Under the pieces are notes generated by a model. The model was not told the origin of the DNA. It saw only the letters and a list, made by a program, of their open reading frames with translations, and did not search any database. From Chaetomium olivaceum (taxonomy: Eukaryota; Ascomycota; Sordariomycetes; Sordariales; Chaetomiaceae), in the NCBI GenBank assembly GCA_039881045.1, contig JAYWVB010000038.1, forward strand, positions 266,314-330,313: DNA of 64,000 bases, written 5' to 3'. A program made the translations under genes and the position numbers. The stretch's first letter is position 1, and each line of letters begins with the position of its first letter. Positions 36,815 to 47,313 of this stretch are shown here, piece after piece.

Positions 36815-36861
36815 ACGTACTTGCATAACGAAGCGCCCACCATAACGAAGCGCCCACTTTT
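36815..36861 (+). repeat. Left terminal inverted repeat with doubled 17-bp unit
   Basis: It begins ACGTACTTG, then carries two adjacent copies of CATAACGAAGCGCCCAC (36824-36840 and 36841-36857) and ends in TTTT. The reverse complement is identical to the right end. The doubled unit is the likely transposase binding site, which is inference. Confidence 0.97.
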
Positions 36862-36912
36862 TTACACCTAACAACCTTCCAACTCTATCCTCACTTTTCT
36901 CCACACAACAAA

Positions 36913-38568
36913 ATGGAATCTCTTCCAAAAGAAACTCGTATGATCCTTGCGCTTGAAGCTCTCAAGAAAGACCCTAAACTTTCTGTCCGAAAAGCTTCTG
37001 CGATCTACGAGGTCTCACGAAGCTCGCTCCGCGACCGACGCGCCGGAAAGCAACCACGACGCGAAATACCAGCCAACCTTCGAAAACTGACTGACTTTGA
37101 AGAGCAAGTCCTTCTTGAGAGAGTACTCGACCTTGATGCGCGAGGATTTCAGCCCCAGCTCTCGGACCTTCGAGAAATGGCCGATCGCCTTCGGGCCGCA
37201 CGCGGCGCGTCGGGCGTCGGACCCCGATGGGCAAACGGTTTCGTAAAGCGACATTCCAAGGTTACGACGCGTTTCCGACGCCGAATCGATTACAAGAGAG
37301 CCCAATGCGAAGATCCCGACGTAGTAAACGCGTGGTTTCGGCTCGTACGCAACGTAATCGATAAATACGCGATCCAAGAGGGGGACATCTACAACTTCGA
37401 CGAGACTGGGTTCCAGATGGGCATACTTTCGAGTGCAAAGGTCGTGACGAGCTCCGAGCGACGTGGACGGCCTCGCACAAAGCAGCCTGGCAATCGAGAG
37501 TGGGTTACGGTGATCCAAGCTGTGTGTGCGGATGGCTGGGTCGTGCCGCCGTACTTTGTCGTCAAGGGGAAAAACCACCTCCTCCCTTGGTACCAGGACA
37601 GCCGGTTCCAGCCCGAATGGAGAGTCCATACAAGCGAGAATGGCTGGACAACAAATGAGATTGGCCTCGATTGGCTAAAACATTTCGACGAGGCTACCAA
37701 ACGCCGTACGAGAGGGGTACATCGACTGCTCATCCTTGACGGCCACGAAAGCCACCACTCGGTCGACTTCGAAGATTTCTGCAAGGCCAACAACATTGTT
37801 ACACTTTGCATGCCTCCCCATTCTTCCCACTTTCTCCAGCCTCTTGATGTTGGGTGTTTTAGTCCGCTCAAGGCCTCGTACGGCAAGCGGATTGAGCAGA
37901 TGATGCGGATGCAGATCACCCACATTACGAAGGAGGACTTCTTCGACGCGTTTGTCGAGGCATTTCACGCTTCAATCACAGCGAACAACATACGAGCGGG
38001 CTTTAGAGCAACTGGCCTTGTTCCTTTTGACCCTGAATTGGTAGTTTCTTGCCTCGACCCTAAGCCACTTACCCCATCTCCTCCAAACTCGCGTCCCGGA
38101 ACAGCCTCGACTTGGGCCCTGAAGACCCCATCCAATGCGTACGACGCGACCAAGAGCTCCATCACTCTCAAGCGGAAGATCGAGAACCATCAAGGTAGCT
38201 CTCCGACTCACATTTTCGACATCATCGACTTGCAGGCCAAGAGCATCTCAAAATTGGCACATGAAATGGTGTTACTCCGAGCTGAGGCCCAGGAACTTCG
38301 TACAGCAAATGAGCGACTAAGCAAGCGCCGTAGGACAAAGAAAACGCGTCTGCAGGAAGGAGGATCACTTAGTTTACAAGAGGCAAAGGGTTTGATGGCT
38401 GACCGGGGACTTGGTGATAAGGACTGCGAGGAAACGTCAGGGAGTAGTGGTTGTATAACAGTGGGTGGGCCACGCATTCGGCTCTGCAGCAACTGCAAGA
38501 AGCCCGGCCACAATGCGCGGACATGTCAAGTAGTTTGCGAGATGTCTGAAGACAGTGACTCCGAGTAG
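36913..38568 (+). CDS. Pogo/Fot-family transposase with zinc knuckle
   Basis: This 551-residue transposase is encoded by a single uninterrupted frame. The N-terminal psq-type helix-turn-helix (about residues 12-50: LSVRKASAIYEVSRSSLRDR) is followed by a CENP-B-like HTH (about 58-125, with WANGFVKRHSKVTTRFRR). The DDE_1 catalytic core spans about 150-375. The catalytic aspartates are D163 (NFDETGF), D276 (LILDGHESHHS) and D312 (LQPLDVGCF), spaced as DD35D as in other pogo-like enzymes. After a Pro/Ser linker and a coiled-coil stretch (LAHEMVLLRAEAQELRTANE) the protein ends with a CCHC zinc knuckle (C525-x2-C-x4-H-x4-C538), as in several fungal members. All three catalytic residues and both DNA-binding modules are present, so the enzyme looks functional. 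It is transcribed from within the element. Confidence 0.96.
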   Translation: MESLPKETRMILALEALKKDPKLSVRKASAIYEVSRSSLRDRRAGKQPRREIPANLRKLTDFEEQVLLERVLDLDARGFQPQLSDLREMADRLRAARGASGVGPRWANGFVKRHSKVTTRFRRRIDYKRAQCEDPDVVNAWFRLVRNVIDKYAIQEGDIYNFDETGFQMGILSSAKVVTSSERRGRPRTKQPGNREWVTVIQAVCADGWVVPPYFVVKGKNHLLPWYQDSRFQPEWRVHTSENGWTTNEIGLDWLKHFDEATKRRTRGVHRLLILDGHESHHSVDFEDFCKANNIVTLCMPPHSSHFLQPLDVGCFSPLKASYGKRIEQMMRMQITHITKEDFFDAFVEAFHASITANNIRAGFRATGLVPFDPELVVSCLDPKPLTPSPPNSRPGTASTWALKTPSNAYDATKSSITLKRKIENHQGSSPTHIFDIIDLQAKSISKLAHEMVLLRAEAQELRTANERLSKRRRTKKTRLQEGGSLSLQEAKGLMADRGLGDKDCEETSGSSGCITVGGPRIRLCSNCKKPGHNARTCQVVCEMSEDSDSE

Positions 38569-38628
38569 TTTCAATTGATTTGAGCTGTTGTGGCTGAATT
38601 GACTTACACAAAGTGGTTGAGGTCCGGG

Positions 38629-38675
38629 AAAAGTGGGCGCTTCGTTATGGTGGGCGCTTCGTTATGCAAGTACGT
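38629..38675 (-). repeat. Right terminal inverted repeat with doubled 17-bp unit
   Basis: This is the exact reverse complement of 36815-36861, with the 17-bp unit at 38633-38649 and 38650-38666. It is followed by the TA target duplication at 38676-38677. Confidence 0.97.
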
Positions 38676-38677
38676 TA

Positions 38678-40463
38678 GTAGCTGTTTCACTACCCTTCTA
38701 TTTATTACCGAATGGGTGCTTCCCTGGGGGTAATAGTACGACATCGAGATAACATAAGTAACCAGCACACCTCTGGACTTCTAATCCGTGCCTTTGGTAA
38801 AGCCTCGAAGGTTATCCTTTGATTTTGATTCTCTACTGCCCTGGCCATACACCATCATTAACCTCACACATAGCCCCTCTTCAGATTCGATCATGGGCAC
38901 GACTTGTTGACAAGACTGGCCAGTGATAATCTTTCGATTTGGAAACGGGGATGCACGGTTGTTTTTCCTGTCAAAGCGTGCGTGAGTGATGTTGCCTTTA
39001 CCAAGGGTGGTCATTATCCTGTCACGAGCCGGAGGAGCAGTCTGGCTGGGCCCTTCGCTTCACTCGGGACCAATGAAACTTGGCCCATCCAAAGGCGTGA
39101 GTGTGGCAGCGGTACCCTTGACAGACAGACACCCACGGGAGAGAGAAAGGCCTTGCCGCATTTATTGGTCTCCTAGTTTTACTTCATTTTTAGTTATTAG
39201 TTATCATTTTTTACCCTTAGGTAAGCCTTTCAACTGACGATTGGTAGTTAATGTATCCACGAAAAAAAAAAAAAAAAAAAAAAAAAAGGGACTGATATGC
39301 GGTACTTTTCCCGCTTCAGCAAGCCGATGGCTGTCTTGACTCTCCAGAGAGTTGCAGGTCGTGGAGAACCCCCGTGCCCCATCCAGCATTGGAAGGCCTG
39401 AAACGAAGCTCGCAGGTGTGGAGTTTCCCAAAGCGATTAGAGCCCGACCAGGGAATTGCATGCTCCACCGTGGGAGAGACTTGTCGGATGAGGCAGGAAA
39501 AGGGAAAATATTCTGAGACAAAACGTTGAAAAAAAGGAGAATTGATGATGAAATGCATGATACACATAGTAAATAGCACAAAGTCGAATTCGCATGGTTC
39601 AACACGCAATGCCAGGCTCAGATTCCACTGTTCTTGATGGCAAATATTATAGAATCTGCACAACACAGCGAGGCCCCTGCCCTTGTTCCTGGCCACGGCC
39701 CCACCCACCCGATGCAAGCAACAGCATTGACAGGGCCCTTGGGCAGCATACACCCCTGTCACGCTACCTAAATATCGCACCGAGCAAATGGAGGAGTGCA
39801 GCACCCAATTCGCGGCTGCATTTCACCTCCTTTCAACCATCCCCTCATTCCCCCAACTTTTTTCGTCGTACCCCTTTCCAAAACGTCTGGTTCGCGAGCC
39901 GGTGCATCGAGAGGATCGTGACAGCTTTCCGCTGCTGTGACCTCGTTTCGAACGCCCAAAGCAACCCAACCCACACTCATTATTTCCTACTCTTCTTCTT
40001 TTTCGGGTTCTGCTCTCTTCTTTGTCAGTTGCCTTACCTACTTTCTTATCTTCCTTTTCCTTAACCAGTGCTACCTCTTGGCTATCTGCCGTTGATCGTG
40101 TGCTGCCGTGCTGCTGCTCACAGGCCGACAACATTAACAACACTTGGACCAAGGCCTGGAGCTCCACCTACTGTCTGGGAAAGACGGGAGTGCCTGATCT
40201 TCAACACCGACCTGCGACCTGCTGCAACCCTTAGCGCATCCGTTCCATGTTTCTGGCGTGCCCCAGCCGCGCAGCTTCCACGCCTTCCGACGGGCCAATC
40301 GCTCCATGTAGGCTCGGCTGAGAGACAAGCAAGTCCAGCCTTGCCGACTGCCCCGGAGTCGGCGCTGTTTCCGACCGATCACCGAACAACAATAATACCG
40401 TCGTCTGTGCAGTCGCGAATAGAGAAAGAGACGGGATTGGTGTGGCCAAGGTGGTAGCCCGAG
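38678..40463. other. Intergenic region between the transposon and the ADF-H gene, with a 26-A run
   Basis: This includes the promoter and probably a long pyrimidine-rich 5' UTR of the ADF-H gene (about 39830-40080). A 26-base homopolymer of A lies at 39262-39287. No gene is convincing. Confidence 0.45.
39262..39287. repeat. Poly(A) homopolymer, 26 bases
   Basis: This is an uninterrupted run of A on the plus strand. It could be a simple mononucleotide repeat or the tail of a retroposed copy. The sequence on its left shows no recognisable coding region or LINE end. Confidence 0.7.
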
Positions 40464-43400
40464 ATGTCGCTGAATGGGTTGGATGATGAAAGAGTCAAGG
40501 CGGCGCACGAGGCGGCAGTTGCAGAACCGGGAGGATGGTATGTCCTACCCTTCCATTGTTGTTGCTTTTGATCCCCGTTGTGCGACAAGGTCACTTGTTG
40601 GAGCATCCCTAGAGTGGCAGTTTCCTGTCGTACTGCCTGCCAATATTCTGGGGTAAGAGTGCTGACCCTGGGTGCGAAACAGGTTCCTGCTCAAGTATGC
40701 CAGCCGTGATGAAGTCGAGCTGTTAGGTCGGGGTAATGGTGGCATTGTCGAGATCCGTAACAACATTGCGCAGTATGAGGACAAGTCGCCACTGTACGGC
40801 TTCCTGAGATACAGGCGCCGGAATGTCATCATCAAATACCTCCCCGAGGATTGCTCCAGGTTAATTCAAGGTATGTCTTCCCCGCCCCTGGCTTGGACCG
40901 GCCCCCCTTGACTCCCTGGAACACAAAAACTCACCCAATGTCTCTCTTCGCAGCTCGGGTGACTGTTCATTTCGATGAGGTCTGCGACCGCTTCTCGCCC
41001 CATGACACTACCTTTTCGATTGCCGACTCAAAAGAACTAAAGGATACCAAGCTGTCAGCTGCTTGCTCACTCCATGCTGCATCCGGCTCAACATCTTCCT
41101 CGACAAGCTCGCTGCGTCGAAGGCGGTTAATGGAAATTACAGAAGAGGAGGAAGAGGAAGAACGGGAAAGAAAGCGCCAGTCAATTGTCAAAGAGGATGA
41201 CCGCCCAAAATCCTCCTCTGCGCAAACTGGACCCCCCATCAAACTGGATGCGGAGCTTGCCCACTTGCCCGGGGCTTCACAGTTTGGGAACGACCTTGAA
41301 CCCCCACAATTTATGGGTGTTCCCCGGCCCTCTTCCCCAGCAAAATCCTTCGATGAGAGCTCACGGCGCATGTCCTCGCAGTCGTCACGAACAACCGATC
41401 TCTACCCATCTACCACTTACCCGTACTCAAAGCCGCGGGTTAAGCTTGGGCCAAGGCCATCTGCGGACCCTACTGGCCGCCCGCGATCATCTGCTGGGGG
41501 GTCAGCCCACCGAGTAGCAACAGTTCCGGCTGGCCTCAAATCCATGTCCAAAGGTCCCAGAAAAGGTCGCTCTCATTCCCAAAGTCAGGACGACGAAGCT
41601 CAAGAGCAGGCAGAAGATACTTTGTCGCTGATCGAAGTTGCCGAGGCTGACACGAAGCCATCCGAAAACGGATCCCAACCCCAATTCGATAGCGCGACCG
41701 ACGCGCCAGTGGACACGATGCCTCCACCCAAGATCGACATGCCCGCTCCGGCCCCACAGCCGACCAAAAAGAACACCATGACACCGGAAAAAGCTCGGCT
41801 CTTGAAGGCTATGAAATTAAGGGAGAAGAAGTTGATGAGCCTCCAGCCAACACTCGACGTCCCAACCACCGATATACCCTCCGCTCCCAGCACGCCGGGG
41901 CTTCCGGACGAGAAGCAAGATACCACGGAAGCAGAAGACGTGCAACCGGTGGACGAGACCCCGATTGAGGGCGATGCGCAGAAAGAGGAAGCCCCTGCGA
42001 CCAATTCTGATTCCGCGATTGATGTTGGAACGGATCATGCATCTGTAGACACTGCCATGGATTCCCACCCTGCGTCGCCCGCAGCGACCTCGGAAATCGG
42101 TGATTCAACGCAGGCCTCGTCACTCTCTGACTCGACGGACGAAACCATCCTCGCGAAGGACGAACAGCCGATCAACGAAAACGAGCAAGGCGTGGCGGGC
42201 GATGACAACAAACCAGCGGCCTCGGCCCCAGAAGAACACATTGGCGATGCAGGGTCTAGGCAACACGACAACAGAGAGTCTCAAGCGACAATCACTGTGC
42301 CCGACAAGGGGGACCTTCCTACACCGCCCGAGCCGCAGGTCGAGCAATCCACCGTCGTCAACGCCCCCACGAGTGATGCCCTTCCTGAGACCTCGTCGAC
42401 TCTCGCAGTATCAGAAGTGCCCGCTTCTGGCGTGCCCGAGAATGACGCAAGCGACGTGACGCCAACTGAGGCACCCGAAGCGCCGGCGCCGACTTCCAAC
42501 TTACCGGAAGAAGCTGGACCTGTGAGCGAGGAAAACGCGCCGCTGCCGCAGATTCACATCCCGCTTTCCAAGTTCTCCACACAAGAGACCAAGTCTCCTA
42601 CAACCGCTGCGACCCAGGCTGTTCCCTCTATTACCGCTCAGACCTCGGATGTGGACTCGTGGCGTGTTGTGGAGTCGGCACCTCCTGTTCCGGAGAAGGA
42701 TGATGTCGTCGGCACAGGAGATGGAGATGTCAAACGGCGAAAGCTTCCGGACCGTATCCAGACCAATCTGGATGCTCCGGACAACGACAAGCGGCGCTCC
42801 GTCATTACAATAGCATACTGGATAACGATGGCTTCATGGACGAGTTGCAATCGGCAACCGGCAGCAGGCAACGCCAATTACCGTATCCAAGTCCCCAATC
42901 TCTCCGTTCTTCAGTCTTGACCAGCCTTCAAAGAGGCCTGGCGGTGGTCCGGACGACACCTCCCGGTACGTGAGGACGGTTTCGAACCCTGTCCGCAATT
43001 CCTATTTGGGCGGTGAAGTGCCGTCCGGCCCCGTCAGATCGGCATCGTCCGGCGCTGCATATCTGCAAAAGCCTCTCCCTCGGACGCGAAACCCAAGAAC
43101 GCTATAATTGGGTTCGAGCATCTCCCAACGGATCAAGGCGCTGGAAAAAGCTTTCCGTCAATACCCCCGGCGTGGAGACCGTGACGACGCCCAAGGAGCG
43201 TCCCGCGTCGACCTTCTTCGCCGTGCGCAAAACAAGTGTCCGCGAAGGCTCGCGACCATCATCTGTGGCCGGCCGTACGAATTCGATGACGAGGGGCGTA
43301 TCGCCCTCACCTCCGGCGTCAAGGGACTCGTCGTCGCCCGAGGCCACTCGGAACATGGGACGCGGCCGGTCTGGATCTTTAGTGAATCGGCTGTCCATGT

Positions 43401-44684
43401 TTGAAGGAGGGATGCCTCCCAGAGGCCGACCTGAGTCCGTCCAAGTCACAGCCCGCATCGTCCGCGACCCGAACCAGCGGTTCCCGAAAGGCCCCGAACC
43501 GAAGGGGTCATCGACCGAATACGGCAACCTGGACCTGAAGCAGTCGCCGTTGCTAGTTGATGTTCAGAATCGTACTGATTCGCGGAGCCCTGTCCGACCT
43601 CCCAGCGTCATGTCGAATCGCACCCTGGAACGCGAGATAGCAGATCAGGCCAAGCAGACCTTGCTGGAACGGCGACTATCGAAACAATCCCGTGATGGCG
43701 AGAGGGACACCGCAACTGCGGAAACTACTGAAGGCCGCCGCCCTCGAAGGCGGTCGTCCCTGTCGGTTGTGAAGGACTTCATCAAGGACAAGACAGAGTC
43801 GATGATGGGCGCCAAGTCACCGTCTACGGATAACGGTAACGCCACCTCCCCAGTGCCCACGGGCCTGGCCTCTCCTTCGGCTTCGCGACCGTCTTCTCGT
43901 GCTCGATCAGTCAACCAGCCCGGCTCCCTGGCTCGTCGTCTCAGCGTGAGCAGTCGGCGCTCGTCGATTGATCAGAACAACCCGAATATGTCCGTTACGT
44001 CATTGCCTCCTCCTCGGACTGCAGATTTGAGCGCTGAATCGGATGCCGAGACCAAACTTGAGAAGAAGTCTGGTTCCAGCGGCCCAGCCAGCCCCAAGAG
44101 CAACCGTGCTTCGCGGTTCATGCGCCGCCTCTCCAACACCCTTGTGACCGGCAGGAAGACTACCGCTCCGTCCATCTCACCCACTGTGGCCGAGGAAAAC
44201 GCTGCCGAGGTTGAGGCTGCCTCCAGGGGCAGCACGGCCGTCAGCACTGCGGCCCAAGTCCCGCCCAGCATTGTCGCGTTCATGGGTGATGTCAATGTCC
44301 AGTTCCCGGACAACCTTCTGTGGAAGCGTCGGAGCATCTGCCTCGATAACCAGGGCTTCCTGATTCTGAGCGCAGTCCAGGGTACGGCCATGATGCCCAC
44401 AGCCATGTCTGGCAAGGACAGGAACGGCGCCATGGTCAAGCGGTACCACATGAGTGACTTCAAGGCTCCGTATGCGCCCGATGTGGAGCTGCAGGAGCTG
44501 CCCAACAGCATCGTTCTTGACCTGGTTGATGGTAGCGGCCTGCAAATCGCCTGCGTCGACCGGGCGGGCCAGATGAGCATTTTGCACAGTAAGTTTGCCG
44601 TGTTGTTTAATATTGTGGAAAGAGTACACGCTAACCATTCATCTAGTTCTCGGGGAGGCTCACCACAACCACTCGAACTTCTGA
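40464..44684 (+). CDS. ADF-H (coactosin-like) and PH-like domain protein, several apparent frameshifts
   Basis: This is a probable actin-associated protein. Exons are 40464-40537, 40683-40870, 40954-44588 and 44647-44684. The N-terminal 130 residues resemble an ADF-homology domain (W/FLLKYASRDEVELLGRG, YGFLRYRRRNVIIKYLPED, QARVTVHFDEVCDRF). A very long Pro/Ser/Thr/Glu-rich disordered stretch follows. The C-terminus forms a compact PH-like domain (VAFMGDVNVQFPDNLLWKRR, GFLILSA, KRYHMSDFKAPY, SIVLDLVDGSGLQIAC). Within 42800-43150 the frame changes repeatedly: near 42805-42812 (one base missing), near 42857-42863 (one missing), around 43099-43112 (a compensating pair leaving an in-frame TAA at 43105) and at the AAAAA run near 43145-43149 (one extra). 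These corrections give about 1,311 residues with consistent phase. An alternative is true decay of this disordered segment. The cellular role is inferred from domains only. Confidence 0.78.
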
Positions 44685-45917
44685 TCTTGCCCAACTTTTC
44701 TCTGATTTTCCGAAGTCCGTCACGGGCTTGTTACTACTTACTACATGGCGAGCAATGGCTTCCCTTCGCGGTCTGGCAACCAACCCATTTCCTTCCTGGG
44801 TCGATAACCCATTGTCTCCTTACATCCGACCCTTTACCATCTACGAACTTTATTCCCTTTATACGAAATCTTCTCACCATGCTCCTGACATTGGATCTCG
44901 GCATGGGCCTTTCTTCTCTAGTCTCTCAACCGAGAGAGACTCGGCAACAGAACGGTCCCCTTTTTTCAGACCGACTTCTCATTCTACTACTTTCCATGAT
45001 ACCACCATCTCTGTGACGGCTTTTCAGCACTTTCATTACTTCTGTTGGACTTCTTCTTTTTCAGCTGAGGGTAGTAGGCGCGGAGGAGACGGGGGGGTCT
45101 TTTTCCCCCTTGTGTTGGCGGTAGACAAAGTAGAAAAACGGAAGGGGGTGGCGGTCGGGCCGGGGTGAGCCGGCCAGTGTCTAGTTCATACCTTGTACAA
45201 AGTAGTGTCCCTTGGCGGCAGTACGGTTGCTGTACATAGATAGATAGATAGCAACATGTGATGTGGTGCTGAGCCTTGTTTTGTTGGGTGATGCGATCTT
45301 AGTTGAGGATCAGAGGACCGTCTCGCGTCTCTTTCTTTCGCCATATGAGATGCCGGAGATGGTTCTCGATATGTACAATAAGTCAACTCAGCTGTAAATG
45401 TGGGTGAAATGATCCAATCGTTCTTATTCTTGGGAGATGAGAGTCATATCGTGATATACACATTTTTCGTCCATGCCATCCGCCATCCGAGAATGCATCC
45501 GCTTTTCCCAGCTTCCAGTATAAAAAACAAAGACATTGTACCATTTTAAGACATGGCGAGTTACCTCCGGTGCTCCGCCGCAAAACCGGACGTTGACAAT
45601 ATAGTACATATACAGGTAGATGAAGGGGACGCGCGGGAAAGAGGAGGAAATGTTTCGTGGCGAAAAGCCAGCGGGTATGGGCGAGCGAAGCAGCGAAGTC
45701 CCTCCCTCGTTTCCCTTTCCCGTCCAGACAGCGACCCCATTTTGAGACCAAAGCCAGATTAGCCAGACTGTCAAATAGTCGACAGGCGGTAGGCCGGTAG
45801 GCAACTGAGCGATTAGTGTTGAGGTATCACCAACCAACCCCCTCCTCGCCTCCTTCCCTCCCACCCACTACCCCATCCTCTCTCCCCCCCTCTCAAAAAC
45901 GCTTCCCACCCCTTCAC
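44685..45917. other. Convergent 3' region between the ADF-H and Tom22 genes
   Basis: This contains both 3' UTRs. Plus-strand open frames up to 146 codons just downstream of the ADF-H stop have no domain and probably lie in its 3' UTR. No RNA gene recognised. Confidence 0.45.
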
Positions 45918-46564
45918 TCAAAGCGCCGCCTTCGCCTCCGCCTTCCCCGCACCACCCCCAAGCGCCGCCCCAATCTCCTCGGGCGTCATCCCCGCCTTCG
46001 CGGCCCCCTCCACCCCACCAACCCCACCACCCAGCACCTCGCCGCCGAGCTCACGCATGCGCTGCTCCTGCTCCATGGCCGCAAAGTTCTGGTCCTCGCC
46101 GTAGGCGAGCGCAAAGGGCACGCCGACGAGCAGGGCGCTGACCGACACCGTCCAGGCGGCGCGCCCCGCGAAGGACAGCGCCGTCTTGACGGCCGACGTG
46201 GTCGTCTCGTACTGCTGGTGCATCCAGCCGCGCGCGGTGGCGGGCACGACGTCGCGCAGGGCGGCGAGGCGGTCGGCGAGGGTTTCTTCCGAGGGGTCGT
46301 AGTTGGATTCGGTGGAGATTTCGGAGTCTGTGTATGTTGGGAGGGAGGGGTGTGTGAGTTAGGTTTTTTTAGGATGAGGGGAGGGGAGGGGTGGAGGTTA
46401 TATGGTGGATGGGGGGTCGAGGGGCATCGTGGTGGAGGATGATGTTGGAATGAGGCATGGGGCCGGGGCAGCTTACCAGTGTCGGTAAAGTCTTCGTCGT
46501 CCTCCTCCGGGCCGGCTTGCGGCTGCTGGAAGTGCTCGTCCTCGACTTCTACGAGTTGGACCAT
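45918..46564 (-). CDS. TOM22: Mitochondrial import receptor subunit Tom22
   Basis: Tom22 is the central receptor and organiser of the TOM complex in the mitochondrial outer membrane. Exons on the minus strand are 46564-46477 and 46327-45918, encoding 165 residues with matching phase. The cytosolic N-terminus is strongly acidic ([25 protein letters not shown]), as required for presequence binding. A conserved segment [15 protein letters not shown] leads into the single transmembrane helix ([24 protein letters not shown], around residues 95-115). The intermembrane-space tail is short and Gly/Ala-rich, ending in a Met/Glu helix ([14 protein letters not shown]). Length and layout fit Neurospora-type Tom22. 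Confidence 0.92.
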
Positions 46565-47313
46565 TGTGATGGATGTGTGGTTGTGGTTTGGGGGTTGGGT
46601 GTTTGATACGTTGTTAATACAGCTCCGCAAAATTGAAGCGGAGGCGTGGTTGTTTTCGTGGTGGCTGTGGATTCGTCGTCGTTGATGGTGGGTGGTGATG
46701 GTTGATAGATCAGGATTTGAAGATTCGCGAAAGTCGCCTGCCCTGGTCAGAGTCGTCTTTTTTTTGCGGATAAGGATGGCGGCTCGGCAGGAGCCGCTAA
46801 GCCAAAAGCGGTGGAAGAGAGGTGTGGAGACCCGAGGATGAAGCGGGCCAACACCACCATATACCAAGTGCCATATTAGTTTGTATGTACACAGTAACTT
46901 TGGCTTGACGTCTAATCACTCTCGTTATGGCCAACAACTTCAAGGTTTGGGAGTGAGCCACTCCTGTCCTTTAATGTGAATTCATCATTACCAACCGGAT
47001 TCCCGTCATTAACAACCCATGTACATGCATTTTCCCTTGAAATCTACCCAACAATTGCTATTCCTCGCTACCGATAAACAACAGGCTCGGTTCAGTCAAA
47101 CCACATACTGACTGTACCGTACTGTCCTGCACTACACCATGCCATCATTAATCAACAACCTCATGCTTTCTATCCCCAAAACTCCAAACATGCCATGCAT
47201 ATCATACCATGCCATGCAAGCCAAGCCAAGCACACATCGCTTGAAAGACATTTCCTCGCTCAATCACTCGCCCACTCACTCGCCCACTCACTCGCCCACT
47301 CACTCACCCAAAC
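46565..47313. other. Intergenic region with a 12-bp minisatellite
   Basis: This is the Tom22 promoter side plus the Nha1 3' UTR. Three perfect 12-bp tandem copies lie at 47265-47300. Several near-palindromic CCATGCCATGC-like repeats occur near 47185-47230. No gene recognised. Confidence 0.5.
47265..47300. repeat. 12-bp tandem repeat, three copies
   Basis: The unit CACTCGCCCACT occurs three times without mismatch, followed by a degenerate copy. It lies just downstream of the Nha1 stop codon, so it is probably transcribed in that 3' UTR. Confidence 0.9.

Larger units (their letters stand above)
36815..38675 (+). mobile_element. Intact pogo/Fot-type (Tc1-mariner superfamily) DNA transposon
   Basis: This is a 1,861-bp element with perfect 47-bp terminal inverted repeats (36815-36861 and 38629-38675). 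They are flanked by the dinucleotide TA on each side (36813-36814 and 38676-38677), the target duplication used by this superfamily. Each inverted repeat contains two tandem copies of a 17-bp unit. The single long gene inside is uninterrupted. Identical ends and an intact frame suggest a recent insertion, with no sign of repeat-induced point mutation. Confidence 0.97.
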
